From positions 1 to 45,476 of the forward strand of contig JANZYW010000011.1 of NCBI GenBank assembly GCA_026413325.1: a DNA stretch of 45,476 nucleotides, read 5' to 3'. Positions within the stretch are counted from its first letter, which is position 1, and each line of letters opens with the position of its first letter. A program made the translations under genes and the position numbers. The DNA comes from Bacteroidia bacterium (lineage in GTDB: Bacteria > Bacteroidota > Bacteroidia > SpSt-205). Below the pieces are notes generated by a model, which had not been told where the DNA came from, searched no databases, and was given only the letters and a program-made list of their open reading frames with translations. This document shows positions 1 through 9,104 of this stretch, one piece after another.

Positions 1-19
1 AGATGTGTATAAGAGACAG
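1..19. other. Tn5/Nextera mosaic-end adapter remnant
   Basis: The first 19 bases, AGATGTGTATAAGAGACAG, are identical to the Tn5 transposase mosaic end used in Nextera-type tagmentation libraries. They sit at the extreme end of the window and interrupt glyA, so they are almost certainly untrimmed adapter rather than genomic DNA. Confidence 0.96.
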
Positions 20-790
20 GTCTAAGATGGCGCTCATTTTTTTGAGGGTGCCCTTAGCCGTTCGTTCTCCGAAAGGATTGTCAAAGTCGATGCCCATCAT
101 AATAATCCCTCCTCGGGGGCCCCGAAGGGTTTTATGAGTAGTGCTGGTGACAATGTGACAATGGGGAAGAGGATTGTGCAGGAGGCCCGTTGCGATGAGG
201 CCTGCAGGGTGTGCAATGTCGGCGACCAAGAAAGCTCCCACTTCGTCCGCAATAGAACGAAGGGTCGCCCAGTCCCAATCTCGAGGATAGCTGCTGGCGC
301 CTGCCATGAGGACTTTGGGTTGGAAACGACGCGCCTTTTCTCGGATCTGGTCATAGTCAAGCAGATAGGTATCTGCTCGGACGCCATAGTGCTCCACGGT
401 GTAGAGTCTCCCAGAGGAGTTCATAGGGCTGCCATGTGTGAGGTGGCCGCCGTGAGCGAGCTCGAAGCTCAGAAGCTTCTCCCCTGGTCGAAGAAGCGCC
501 AGCAAAACCGCTTCATTGGCCTGGGCCCCCGAATGCGGCTGCACGTTCACCCATTGGGCCCCGAAAAGAGATTTCAGCCGGTCTTGAGCTATTCGCTCTA
601 CCTCGTCTGCATACTCACATCCTCCGTAGTAGCGCTTACCTGGTAAGCCCTCAGCGTACTTGTTGGTAAAAACAGACCCCAGCGCCTGAAGTACGGCTGG
701 GCTGGCGTAGTTCTCTGAGGCGATGAGCTCTAATCCCTCCTCCTGGCGTCGCCGCTCTGCCTCGATCCAGCCAAAAACGGGATCTATCAT
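20..790 (-). CDS. glyA: serine hydroxymethyltransferase, 3' part missing
   Basis: Pyridoxal-phosphate enzyme that interconverts serine plus tetrahydrofolate with glycine plus methylene-tetrahydrofolate in the cytosol, feeding one-carbon and purine metabolism. The visible 257 residues start at ATG 790 and run open into the adapter at the window edge. Diagnostic parts are [10 protein letters not shown] (21-30), [14 protein letters not shown] (44-57), the [10 protein letters not shown] loop (111-120) and the PLP-lysine motif [13 protein letters not shown] with Lys220. The family is about 420 residues, so roughly 160 C-terminal residues lie outside. A promoter-like TACCTTCG ends four bases before the ATG. 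Confidence 0.96.
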
Positions 791-794
791 AGAA

Positions 795-802
795 CGAAGG
801 TA
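795..802 (-). promoter_or_regulatory. -7 promoter box of glyA
   Basis: On the minus strand the sequence is TACCTTCG-TTCT-ATG. The box matches the Bacteroidota TAnnTTTG consensus except for C in place of the third T, and ends 4 nt before the glyA start codon. A start this close predicts transcription beginning at or next to the ATG. Confidence 0.6.
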
Positions 803-942
803 ACAATTTAGGAAGGTTGCATGGGGTAGAAGGAAACCTCGCCCATAAAAGGAGTCAAAGATGTACGCTTGGATAAAAGATAAAGAGCACGATTTAGGAA
901 AAAGCACTGAAATAGAGGTTCTTCCTGAGCATGCGCTAAAGC

Positions 943-2628
943 TTAGACTTGAAATAACTTTTCCAGCGTTTCTTCGTTCAAACGAAAACGAATACGCCTC
1001 CCGCTGGGGCTGTGATTGGGGTCTTCACACTGCGAAAGATCACCCCATAAGGTCTCTACGGCCTCCGCAGTCAGGGTATACGGCGGCCTCAGGGCTCCAT
1101 ATCGAGCGATATGTTTGGCCAGTCTTTCGCGCCAATCAGCCGGGAGAGTGTCACACTCGGCCACTCGAACCAGCTCTTCTAAGAGGAGGGGGGCTGTAGC
1201 GGGGGGTAGACCAGCGGGGATAGCATGCAAAACAGCTTCTCTTCCTTCCCGGATTTCCAAAGCAAGACCTCGCTCTATCAAAAGTGGCTGCATTTCAGCG
1301 AGAAGAGACGCCTGAGCCGAAGATATAGGGGCTAAGGCGGGAAAGAGCAAACCTTGCGATGCGACAGGGATGCCCTGAAGATACCGCTCATACAAGATCC
1401 GCTCATGTGCTCCCAATACATCGATAAACCATGCATCCTCCCTTTTCGCTATTATCAGAAAGCGACCATACAGCAGCAGAAACTCTCCCCGAGGAGAGGG
1501 GGGAGGCGCAAGGGAAAGTCTTTCCTGCTGAGGAGGAGTGAGCGGACTCGACAGCTCGACAGCCGAAGGTTTAGGGGGTAAAGTGATAGAGGGACGGTGA
1601 AACCAATCTGTCGGGATCGATAGATTGCTCACCGCCAGTACACGCCGCACAATACTCGTGAGCATGGCACGTATTTCCAGCTCATGAAGGAGTCTGGCCT
1701 CTGTTTTGGACGGAGTTACATTGATGTCTACTTGGTCCGGCGGGACTTCCAGAAAAAGCCAGTATAAAGGACGAGTCTCCGTAGGGATAAGTGGTCTGTA
1801 TAACTGATAAAGCGCCTGCTGGATGGAAGGATGTCGAATGTACCGACGATTAATGAACAGGAAGTTCTCTCTATTCTGGGGGGGAGTTTCTTCTGGCAAG
1901 ACGATATACCCCCGCACGACGAACAAAGAGGTCTCTTCTTCTACGGGAACGAGAGCGGCTGTACTCAGAGAGGGATGAAGGGCCAAAATACGTTCTGCCA
2001 GACCTGTAGGGGGAAGGTCATAGATCAAGGCCTGATTGTGGTAAAAACGAAAATGTCTCTCAGGATGTGGATACGCTAAGCGAAAAAATTCCTGGAGATT
2101 GTGTCGATGTTCTGTGAGGTCTGACCGAAGTGATTTTCGGCGAACGGGTATATGCTGGAAAAGTTTCCGAACAATAAGGGTCGTCCCGCTTGCGCAGCGA
2201 ACTGGCTCCCCCAGGCGTTTCATACCAAACGAGATAACTACATGCGTACCTATCGCATCTTGGGGACGTCGTGTAAACAGTTCTACCTCTGCTACCGCAG
2301 CGATGCTGGCCAGTGCTTCTCCTCGGAAGCCTTTGGTTCCAAGTCGATAGAGGTCTTTTGCCTCCCGAATCTTTGAAGTGGCATGCCGCTCGAAACACAG
2401 CTCAGCATCCAACGGAGACATCCCTATACCCGTGTCCGTCACCTTTATTAGGGCCTTGCCTCCTTCTTCCGTCCAGAAGGTTATCATATTTGCCTCTGCG
2501 TCGATAGCATTCTCTCCTAACTCCTTGATCACGGAAGCCGGTCGCAAGACTACTTCCCCCGCTGCGATCTGATTGATCACCGACTCAGGCAGAATCTGGA
2601 TTCGTTGCTCAAGGGCGTCGGTAGTCAT
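943..2628 (-). CDS. mutL: DNA mismatch repair protein MutL, degenerate endonuclease motif
   Basis: GHKL ATPase that links MutS mismatch recognition to downstream repair. The N-terminal ATPase motifs are intact: [10 protein letters not shown] (35-44, with Glu36 and Asn40), DTGIGM (65-70), ERHATSKI (80-87) and [15 protein letters not shown] (98-112). The C-terminal dimerisation/endonuclease domain is recognisable, but the usual DQHA(X)2E(X)4E reads [12 protein letters not shown] (encoded near 1398-1430), keeping Asp and both Glu but losing Gln and His. The CPHGR zinc motif is replaced by SPSGR. I chose ATG 2628 (561 residues, overlapping the upstream gene by 20 nt). An in-frame upstream start at 2679 would add 17 residues with no family similarity. 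It is the last gene of the cutA-DUF2279-hydrolase-mutL operon. Confidence 0.93.
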   Translation of the reverse strand: MTTDALEQRIQILPESVINQIAAGEVVLRPASVIKELGENAIDAEANMITFWTEEGGKALIKVTDTGIGMSPLDAELCFERHATSKIREAKDLYRLGTKGFRGEALASIAAVAEVELFTRRPQDAIGTHVVISFGMKRLGEPVRCASGTTLIVRKLFQHIPVRRKSLRSDLTEHRHNLQEFFRLAYPHPERHFRFYHNQALIYDLPPTGLAERILALHPSLSTAALVPVEEETSLFVVRGYIVLPEETPPQNRENFLFINRRYIRHPSIQQALYQLYRPLIPTETRPLYWLFLEVPPDQVDINVTPSKTEARLLHELEIRAMLTSIVRRVLAVSNLSIPTDWFHRPSITLPPKPSAVELSSPLTPPQQERLSLAPPPSPRGEFLLLYGRFLIIAKREDAWFIDVLGAHERILYERYLQGIPVASQGLLFPALAPISSAQASLLAEMQPLLIERGLALEIREGREAVLHAIPAGLPPATAPLLLEELVRVAECDTLPADWRERLAKHIARYGALRPPYTLTAEAVETLWGDLSQCEDPNHSPSGRRIRFRLNEETLEKLFQV

Positions 2629-3841
2629 ATCGAAAAGCAGAGAGATCTGGGAAATAAGGTCGGCGGCGTCCCGTCTCATACCGGTAGAGAACCCAACCTA
2701 GCTCTCTCAGAAAGTGGAGACCAGTACTCCAAGCGTATCCCTGTGCAGAAGGGTAGCCCGGTGTGCCCTCCCCGATATAAATCACCGCAGACAGGAAAAA
2801 TTCCACCCCCAAGTCAAAATCTACAATATATGCTACATCCGAGAGATAGCCATATGCCATCCCTACCTTGTTGAAGATCCGTATTCGAGAGGGGATAGGG
2901 GTAGTATCAGCTCCAGCCAGAAAGTATTTCCGAATGCCATCATGATACTCTCGGAGGTTATAGTCGGGGTCTTTGGCCTCAGAAGGATACATCGATAGAT
3001 ACCGCCGCAAGAGATGATAGTCGTTGCTACTGAGCTGGAATCGCTCTCGAGGTCGTACCGCTTGAGGAAAGAGGAGACTGATAAGGAGCGCGTGCGCATC
3101 CTTAAGGCTCAGAGCGTTGCTCTGAGAGGGAAGAAGATAGGGGTGCCCCTCGTACGGATGGGGGGGAAAGTTATCTGTGCAAGTAGGAGGGAGGCGGTAA
3201 GGCTCCTTCCCCTCCCGATGGAATAGCACGCCTTCCACGCATCGATTTTCCTCAGGCGTGCAGCTGCGACCCAGTCGGTGGGCGAAGTAAACCGAAGTGT
3301 ATCCCTTCTGTCGTAGGCTATGTGTTGCATGGGCTGGCCCTACGAAGGCATATAGGTAGTCAAATGTGGGGTTGTCACTATAGACAAGCTGTCGGCGTAT
3401 GCAGTCTGCCATCGAATACATTTGAGTAGGGGGACGAGCTAAACACCCCTTTTTCTCTGGTTGTAAGCTCATGGGCGTTCGGACAGTGATACCGTGTCCC
3501 TTGAGTCGTTCTACTTTCTCTAATGCCAAGGCGATAAGGGGGAGTTTGACCAAGCTTGCGGGGTAGAAATATTCTGTTGTGTCGAGGCGGAAAGCATAAT
3601 GCTTGAGGATCGGGCGGTTCTGCCCATCCCGATTCACTTGGGTATAGATGATTTGGAGGCGATAGGTTTTGGCTGCCCGCAGATAGGGTTGCAGGTTCGG
3701 AGCCCGCTCCCGAAGAAGGCGCTCTAACCATACCGTATCGGGGGAGGAAAGGCTATTTACCTGTGCGCGATAAGGTTGAGGAGGGAGAAAAGCCCCCAGG
3801 CTAAAAATACACCCAGGCCAGACGAACCTTCGGAGAAACAT
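2609..3841 (-). CDS. exported serine hydrolase of the class A beta-lactamase fold
   Basis: The 410-residue protein has an N-terminal signal-like segment (about 1-26) followed by a penicillin-binding/beta-lactamase-like domain. The three active-site signatures can be seen: SLVK with Ser96 and Lys99, SDN at 155-157, and KVG at 325-327 (in place of KTG/KSG). The N-terminal and middle regions are longer than in classic class A enzymes (about 290 residues), so the substrate cannot be called; cell-wall peptide hydrolysis or a carboxypeptidase-like role is as likely as beta-lactam hydrolysis. Its start overlaps the preceding DUF2279 gene by 41 nt, and its end overlaps mutL. Function beyond 'serine hydrolase' is inference. 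Confidence 0.82.
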   Translation of the reverse strand: MFLRRFVWPGCIFSLGAFLPPQPYRAQVNSLSSPDTVWLERLLRERAPNLQPYLRAAKTYRLQIIYTQVNRDGQNRPILKHYAFRLDTTEYFYPASLVKLPLIALALEKVERLKGHGITVRTPMSLQPEKKGCLARPPTQMYSMADCIRRQLVYSDNPTFDYLYAFVGPAHATHSLRQKGYTSVYFAHRLGRSCTPEENRCVEGVLFHREGKEPYRLPPTCTDNFPPHPYEGHPYLLPSQSNALSLKDAHALLISLLFPQAVRPRERFQLSSNDYHLLRRYLSMYPSEAKDPDYNLREYHDGIRKYFLAGADTTPIPSRIRIFNKVGMAYGYLSDVAYIVDFDLGVEFFLSAVIYIGEGTPGYPSAQGYAWSTGLHFLRELGWVLYRYETGRRRPYFPDLSAFRYDYRRP

Positions 3842-4619
3842 ACACCAAAGCGGGGAACGGGGTTTTTATAGCCACAAATATACGCAGAGCCCAGCGCCCC
3901 TTCTGGAAGAAGGTCTCCCAGTGGGGATCCATACTGAGAATCCATCGGCGCTTCTCCCGAGCTCGAATCACCTCTGTCGGTTCTCGACCATAGCCTCCGA
4001 GTAGTCCCTCTGCCCCATGGCCGATAGCGATGCCTATCGGTAACTTCTCATGAAAGCCACATAGCCAGTAGGTCTGTCCATTGTAATCTTTAAGTATCTG
4101 GGCTAAACCCCGTCCCAATAGGTCCGGACGTTGCTGCGCATAAGCAGTGGGCCAGAAGGAAAATCGAAACCCTATGCGCCAGGGACTTTTTCTTATGGCT
4201 TCAGAGAGGCAAAAAAGGGCCGTTCCCGCTGTATTTGCAGCTACATCCCATACAGAGGCTCCCCACTTTGGGAAAAAACCATCCGCAATCTCTATAGAGG
4301 TTTGAAAGCTCCACGCTAAGAGCATACCCCACAAAAAGGCTTCTTGACTCGTGTATCCACTAACAAGAGCCCATTCCCTGTATATCCCGCTCAAGTGATA
4401 GGTCGTCCATACATGCCCCAGCTTGTCCATTTGCTTCCATTCCGCCCCATCATCGAACAATCTCCAGCCTTGTGCGCTTTGCCAGGTATACCAAGAGGCC
4501 ATCGGGGCTCCATACACCAGCCCATAACTGGCACCTACCCCACCCCAGAAAAGAAAAGGACGGCGGCCGCTATCGGGAGATACGATAGCGCCAAGCCATA
4601 TGACGGCCCTAATAATCAA
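3801..4619 (-). CDS. DUF2279 family putative membrane/periplasmic protein
   Basis: The 272-residue protein resembles the DUF2279 family common in Bacteroidota. The family signature is visible in the stretch WKQMDKLGHVWTTYHLSG (about residues 61-78), followed by hydrophobic segments and the conserved SIEIADGFFPKWGASVWD region (about 108-125). The N-terminus (VIWLGAIVSPDSG) is a short hydrophobic stretch, perhaps a signal or first membrane segment. It overlaps cutA by 11 nt upstream and the serine hydrolase by 41 nt downstream, so it is co-transcribed with both. Molecular function is unknown for the family. Confidence 0.78.
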   Translation of the reverse strand: MIIRAVIWLGAIVSPDSGRRPFLFWGGVGASYGLVYGAPMASWYTWQSAQGWRLFDDGAEWKQMDKLGHVWTTYHLSGIYREWALVSGYTSQEAFLWGMLLAWSFQTSIEIADGFFPKWGASVWDVAANTAGTALFCLSEAIRKSPWRIGFRFSFWPTAYAQQRPDLLGRGLAQILKDYNGQTYWLCGFHEKLPIGIAIGHGAEGLLGGYGREPTEVIRAREKRRWILSMDPHWETFFQKGRWALRIFVAIKTPFPALVYVSPKVRLAWVYF

Positions 4620-4941
4620 ATCCCGTTTCTTTAGCTATCCACTGGAGGTATGCGGGTAGCCCTTGCGTAATGGGCAGGTGTACGATAGCAGGTACCTGGT
4701 ACTTGTGGTGCGCTCTGATGAGCTTCTCGAGCTCTTCGTAATAAGAATAAGGGGCCTTAAGCAGCAAAAGAACTTCTGAGGCTTCTTCGATTTTTCCCTC
4801 CCACCAGTATACAGAACGAACCGAGGGGATAATGTTGGCACAAGCAGCCAAACGGCGCTCGACAGCTAAGCGACCGATACGATGAGCCTCCTCCTCATCC
4901 CCACACATGACGTACACTAATCCGAAATCAGGGCTTTCCAT
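4609..4941 (-). CDS. cutA: divalent-cation tolerance protein CutA
   Basis: Small trimeric ferredoxin-fold protein associated with metal tolerance; its precise role is unsettled. With ATG 4941 it has 110 residues, the normal family size. It carries the family hallmarks GLVYVMCGDEEEAHRIGR, ERRLAACANIIP, SVYWWEGKIEE and YQVPAIVHLPITQG. A TTG at 4974 is also in frame but would add 11 residues unlike the family, and a promoter-like TATTTTG lies between the two starts. First gene of the minus-strand operon that runs on to mutL, and divergent from the DUF429 gene. Confidence 0.93.
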   Translation of the reverse strand: MESPDFGLVYVMCGDEEEAHRIGRLAVERRLAACANIIPSVRSVYWWEGKIEEASEVLLLLKAPYSYYEELEKLIRAHHKYQVPAIVHLPITQGLPAYLQWIAKETGFDY

Positions 4942-4997
4942 ATCAGAAGCTGCAAAATACACCAACAGGCGCAATCCATGAAAAACTGCATCTCCAA

Positions 4998-5015
4998 AAT
5001 GTTTGTCTAAACATT
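4998..5015. repeat. perfect 7-bp inverted repeat between divergent genes
   Basis: AATGTTT-GTCT-AAACATT is a perfect hairpin or operator-like palindrome with a 4-nt centre. It ends directly before the GTG start of the DUF429 gene and lies between it and the divergent cutA gene. It could bind a dimeric regulator; no regulator gene is nearby. Confidence 0.5.
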
Positions 5016-5570
5016 GTGTGGGTAGGGATAGATTTGGCTGCTTTTCCTACTCGTCCCTCTGCAGTAGCGGTGGGCTCATCCTGGACAGACCTTCTGGTGC
5101 AGACTCAGTACGGAGACGCTGAGATACAAGCTCTCCTTCACACGGTAGAGAAAGCATGGGTGGATGCGCCCCTGACACAGGGAAACGGTCCATTTCGGGA
5201 TTGTGACCGCCAGCTTCACGGCTTGGGCATATCCCTTCTCCCGATCACATGGAGCTCTATGCAAAAGCTCTACAGGCGAGCGGTAGGCATGAAGAGCACA
5301 CTGCCCCATGTATGCTTCTATGAGACTTTTCCCTGGACTCTATACCGATGGCTTCTGCAGAAGCAAAGCCCCCCACTTCCCAAGCGATTTCGGAAAGAAG
5401 ACGGCATTCTTCTATTAGAAAAATGGGGGAAGGAACAGGGGTTGCGAGCCCAGCCTGCTTCTGTCCACGAATGGGATGCAATAGCGTGTTGGGTGATAGG
5501 GTGGTTGTATGAAAAAGGCGAAGCCCACGCTATAGAGGGGCAAGAAGGATGCCTCTGGATACCCGCCTGA
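5016..5570 (+). CDS. DUF429 family protein (predicted RNase H-like nuclease)
   Basis: The 184-residue protein starts at GTG 5016 with MWVGIDLAAFPTRPS, the typical opening acidic strand of DUF429 proteins. It continues with VEKAWVDAPLTQG (a second acidic motif), FRDCDRQLHGLGI, and near the C-terminus SVHEWDAIACWVIGWL, where Asp completes an RNase H-like acidic triad. The family is predicted, not proven, to be nucleases. The gene stands alone on the plus strand, about 50 nt upstream of smc, which has its own promoter. The start overlaps no other gene and directly follows a palindrome. Confidence 0.8.
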   Translation: MWVGIDLAAFPTRPSAVAVGSSWTDLLVQTQYGDAEIQALLHTVEKAWVDAPLTQGNGPFRDCDRQLHGLGISLLPITWSSMQKLYRRAVGMKSTLPHVCFYETFPWTLYRWLLQKQSPPLPKRFRKEDGILLLEKWGKEQGLRAQPASVHEWDAIACWVIGWLYEKGEAHAIEGQEGCLWIPA

Positions 5571-5608
5571 CGAGAGCGTTGTCCACACTTTTCCCCTATC
5601 GTATCTCC

Positions 5609-5616
5609 TATCTTTG
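5609..5616 (+). promoter_or_regulatory. -7 promoter box of smc
   Basis: TATCTTTG-ACCTT-GTG: a perfect TAnnTTTG box that ends 5 nt before the smc GTG start codon. Confidence 0.72.
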
Positions 5617-5621
5617 ACCTT

Positions 5622-8600
5622 GTGAATTTGCGTTCCATCGAGCTAAGAGGCTTCAAAAGCTTTGCCGAACCCGTCAAGCTCCCGCTCTCTGCCCGACTCA
5701 TCGGAGTGGTGGGCCCCAACGGCTGTGGCAAATCCAATATTGCGGATGCCTTCCGCTGGATAATGGGCGAGCAAAAAGGGCGTCTCCTGCGTATCGAGAA
5801 AGCAGAAAACTTGATTTTCAACGGTACTGCTCACCGGAAAGCACTCCCCTTTGCGGAGGTCACTTTGGAAGTAGAGAACTTTTCCCCTGAACTGCCTCGG
5901 CTGGCGTTTACCCGGCGAGTCCACCGTTCAGGGGAGAGTGAATACTTCTTGAATGGCACACCAGCCCGCATGAAAGATTTCCTCTCTTATTTCTGGCAAG
6001 TAGGGCTTACCTCACAGGGTGTCTTAGATGGCGGCCAAGTAGAAGCACTCATTCACGATAGAGGAGGGGCCCGTCGTGCCCTCATCGAATCTCTTGCGGG
6101 TATCGAGCGCTATCACCACCACAAGAAAGAGATGGTAGGAGAGCTTGAGAAAACTACACTGGCGCTGAATCAAGTAGAAGGTCTATTGAGTCAGCTTCGA
6201 GAACAAGCCGAGCAGTTGGCCGCCCAGGCCGAAAAGGTGGAAATCTATAAAAAGCTCCGGAATGCCTACCAAGAGCTTCTCCTCTCCTGGATCTCTCAGG
6301 AGCTGTCCGCCCTCTCCAAAACCAGGAATCAGCAAGATCAGCAAGTATCAGAGCATGCACATTCTCTCCGAACCCTTGAGGAAGAGATAGGTTCACTTCA
6401 GCTTAGAATAGAATCTCTGGAGGCTGCAGCGGTAGCGGGTCAGCTACAGGAGATGGAGACCACACACGAGCGCATGCATACCCAGTGGCAAGAACTCCTC
6501 CGGGAAGAAAGTACCATTCAAGAGCGCCAACGGCAGCTGGAGCGACAGCTGAAAGATTTAGAGGAGGAAATTCAATATCGAGGCCGGCAGCGAGAGGAAC
6601 TGCATCAGGAGGAAAGCCTCCTTCGGGAGAAGCGCCAGCACCTGGATAAGAGCTACACAGCAGCCCAAGAAGCGCTCTCTTCTCTGATGGCGATTCAGAG
6701 CCAAACGGCTGCACAGCTCCAATCCGCCGAGGAATCGTTCCGTCGCATAGAAGCCCAAAAGGCAGAAGCTTCCGCCCACCTCCAAAAAGTACAATCTCGC
6801 CTTCGGGCTATAGAGGCCAATCTCGCACCCGTAGAAAACCAGCTTGCTTCGTATGCTTCTGAAAAAAGCGATATAGACCATCACCTCGAACAGCTCGCTT
6901 CTGAAAAACAAGAGACAGAGAGAAAGCAAAAGAACGCTTCTATAGGTATTTTAGAGCTGCAGAGTCAGCTTACAGCCTTAGAAGCCCAACGGCGGGCTCT
7001 ATATCGGGAAAAAGAGCGGCAGTTAGCCCTTCTCCAACGGGCAGAGGCCTACTTGAAAGGCATCCAATCTCAGAAAAGTGCCCTACAAGCCTTGCTTGCT
7101 CAGGCGGAGGGGTGGCCCTCTTTCTTCGGAGAACTCCGTAAAAAGTGTGGCGTCGCTTTCTGGCGCACGGAAGACATTTTTTTCACAGAAGGCGCCACCC
7201 TCCCTCTGCTTGGATTTCTTCTCCGATTAGAACCCCCTACCTTATGGGTACATTCCGAAGAAGACGCACAGCAGCTCCATCGTTTCTTGGTGGAGCAGCA
7301 GGAAGGCTTTTTCGCTGTACGTGTCTTCAGTCCCCAGCATACGGCTTCCTCTCCTACAGGGACCTGGATAGACCGATTACAAACATTAGAAGGTTTTGAG
7401 GGACTGGCGCATTTCTTGTGGGGAGATATAGAAATCCGTGAAGAGGAAAAACAAGAAAGCTCACATTCCCCCGTTCGTGTCTTAAGCAAGGATGGACGAG
7501 TCATGTACCTTCCCGATGGTTATATATATCATCTTTCACCCGCTAACACGGCTCATATTGGTCTGCCTCATCGCATTCAACGTCTCTCTCAAGAAGAAAA
7601 GAGCTGGACTCAGCGATGCGCCCTCCTGAGAGACAACCTATCGGCTATAGAAAAAGCCTTGTCCCGCTTGCCTCTTCCTCTTATTCGACAACGCCTCCAT
7701 GCAGCCGAGGCAGATCTTCGGCAGGTTGAAAAACACCTGGCGGGGCTAACAGCGAGAGAAGAGGAGAAACGGCGTCGGAAGGAAAGGCTTGCCCAGGAAA
7801 TAGAGCGATTGGAAGCTCAGCGCCGCACCCTTCAGGAAGAGAAGAACGCCACCTTCCCTTCGCAAGAACACTGGAGAGCAGAGGTCGAGAAAGCGGAAGA
7901 AGAGCTACAAGCAGCTCAGAAAGAGCTGGCCTCTCTCCGACAGAGACACCAGCAGCTTCAGAAGTCTGTCCAGGAGCAGCGTTTCCAGCTCGTCCACATG
8001 GAAAACGAAGCTAAATCCACGGAAAAATCACACAAACTGATCACTCAACAGCTGGAGGAGATCCGAAGACGTATGATTTTCTTGCAGGGAAAGCGAGAGG
8101 ATTTGCTGAAGGAAACGGGGGAGGCTGTTCAGCGGCTGCAGGACCTTCATCAAAAAAAACAGACTTTAGAGCCGCAGATTACAGAGCTGGCTTCCCAAAT
8201 GAAAGCCTTGCGGGAGCGCCAGCGAGAAATCGAATCCCAACTTTCAGAACTTCGCCCTTTATTGGTACAGAAGCAAAAAGAACGAGAAGCGCTCTTGGCA
8301 GCCATTTCCCGTGTAGAGCTTCGTCGATTAGAGGTAGAGCAGCGTGAGGCCCTTCTTCATCAACGGCTTTCAGTAGAGTTACAGCTTTCTCCTGCAGATC
8401 TACCCCCCCCTCCCTCTTCCCGCCTCAAAACCGAAGAGGTCGAAAGTCGTTTGGCCCAAATCAAACAGGAGTTATCAGCTCTGGGTGAGCTAAACTTCGA
8501 AGCGGCGGCTTCTTTAGATAATCTGAGAAAACGAGAGCAACAGCTTCTCATGGAAAAAAGAGACATAGAAGCCTCCCTGTCAGAGCTTCAAGCCCTCCTG

Positions 8601-9104
8601 CATACTTTAGATAGAGAGGCAAAAGAGCGATTTCTCCAGGCATTTGATGCTGTACGAGAACGATTCAAAGTCCTTTTTCAAGGACTTTTTGCCGAAGGAG
8701 ATACCTGTGATTTGCTTCTTATCGACCCAGAGGCCCCGCTCTCCAGTGAGATAGAGATTGTCGCCCGACCAAAAGGCAAAAAACCGCTTTCTCTTCAACA
8801 GCTTTCTGGGGGAGAAAAGGCTTTGACAGCCTTAGCACTTCTTTTTGCTACGTTTGTTATCCGTCCTTCAGCGATCTGTATTTTAGACGAAGTAGACGCT
8901 CCCCTCGATGATGTAAACACACACAAGTTCGGGCAGCTTCTGCGCCGTTTCTCAGAAGAAACGCCCCTTCTCGTGATTACACACAATAAAGTCACGATGT
9001 CGTATTGTGATCAGCTTTTCGGTGTTACGATGCCGGAGCCAGGAGTGAGTGCAGTGTTGGCAGTAGAGATGTCGAGTGCGCAGGAAGTCGTACATGCTGC
9101 ATGA
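5622..9104 (+). CDS. smc: chromosome segregation/condensin protein SMC
   Basis: ATPase of the SMC-ScpAB condensin that compacts and separates chromosomes. The 1160-residue size is typical. The Walker A motif GPNGCGKSN is at 31-39, followed by the Q-loop region, a long coiled coil (about 160-490), a hinge (about 500-650), the returning coil (about 660-1000), then the ABC signature QLSGGEKALTALAL and Walker B AICILDEVDAPLDD near the C-terminus. The hinge is poorly conserved and lacks the usual glycine-rich GVxGxxxDL start, although LWVHSEEDAQQLHRFL fits the hinge fold. GTG start, chosen because it begins the conserved MNLRSIELRGFKSF. No scpA or scpB lies nearby. The stop overlaps the next gene as ATGA. 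Confidence 0.97.
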   Translation: MNLRSIELRGFKSFAEPVKLPLSARLIGVVGPNGCGKSNIADAFRWIMGEQKGRLLRIEKAENLIFNGTAHRKALPFAEVTLEVENFSPELPRLAFTRRVHRSGESEYFLNGTPARMKDFLSYFWQVGLTSQGVLDGGQVEALIHDRGGARRALIESLAGIERYHHHKKEMVGELEKTTLALNQVEGLLSQLREQAEQLAAQAEKVEIYKKLRNAYQELLLSWISQELSALSKTRNQQDQQVSEHAHSLRTLEEEIGSLQLRIESLEAAAVAGQLQEMETTHERMHTQWQELLREESTIQERQRQLERQLKDLEEEIQYRGRQREELHQEESLLREKRQHLDKSYTAAQEALSSLMAIQSQTAAQLQSAEESFRRIEAQKAEASAHLQKVQSRLRAIEANLAPVENQLASYASEKSDIDHHLEQLASEKQETERKQKNASIGILELQSQLTALEAQRRALYREKERQLALLQRAEAYLKGIQSQKSALQALLAQAEGWPSFFGELRKKCGVAFWRTEDIFFTEGATLPLLGFLLRLEPPTLWVHSEEDAQQLHRFLVEQQEGFFAVRVFSPQHTASSPTGTWIDRLQTLEGFEGLAHFLWGDIEIREEEKQESSHSPVRVLSKDGRVMYLPDGYIYHLSPANTAHIGLPHRIQRLSQEEKSWTQRCALLRDNLSAIEKALSRLPLPLIRQRLHAAEADLRQVEKHLAGLTAREEEKRRRKERLAQEIERLEAQRRTLQEEKNATFPSQEHWRAEVEKAEEELQAAQKELASLRQRHQQLQKSVQEQRFQLVHMENEAKSTEKSHKLITQQLEEIRRRMIFLQGKREDLLKETGEAVQRLQDLHQKKQTLEPQITELASQMKALRERQREIESQLSELRPLLVQKQKEREALLAAISRVELRRLEVEQREALLHQRLSVELQLSPADLPPPPSSRLKTEEVESRLAQIKQELSALGELNFEAAASLDNLRKREQQLLMEKRDIEASLSELQALLHTLDREAKERFLQAFDAVRERFKVLFQGLFAEGDTCDLLLIDPEAPLSSEIEIVARPKGKKPLSLQQLSGGEKALTALALLFATFVIRPSAICILDEVDAPLDDVNTHKFGQLLRRFSEETPLLVITHNKVTMSYCDQLFGVTMPEPGVSAVLAVEMSSAQEVVHAA

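Noticed and set aside
861-1199. A plus-strand frame with an AAGGAG sequence before its ATG, suggesting a small gene between glyA and mutL
   Set aside because: Most of the frame is antisense to the well-supported end of mutL, no family is recognisable, and Shine-Dalgarno sites are not a useful start signal in this genome.
2629-2679. Longer start for mutL
   Set aside because: The extra 17 residues have no MutL similarity and would deepen the overlap with the serine hydrolase; MutL-like sequence begins after ATG 2628.
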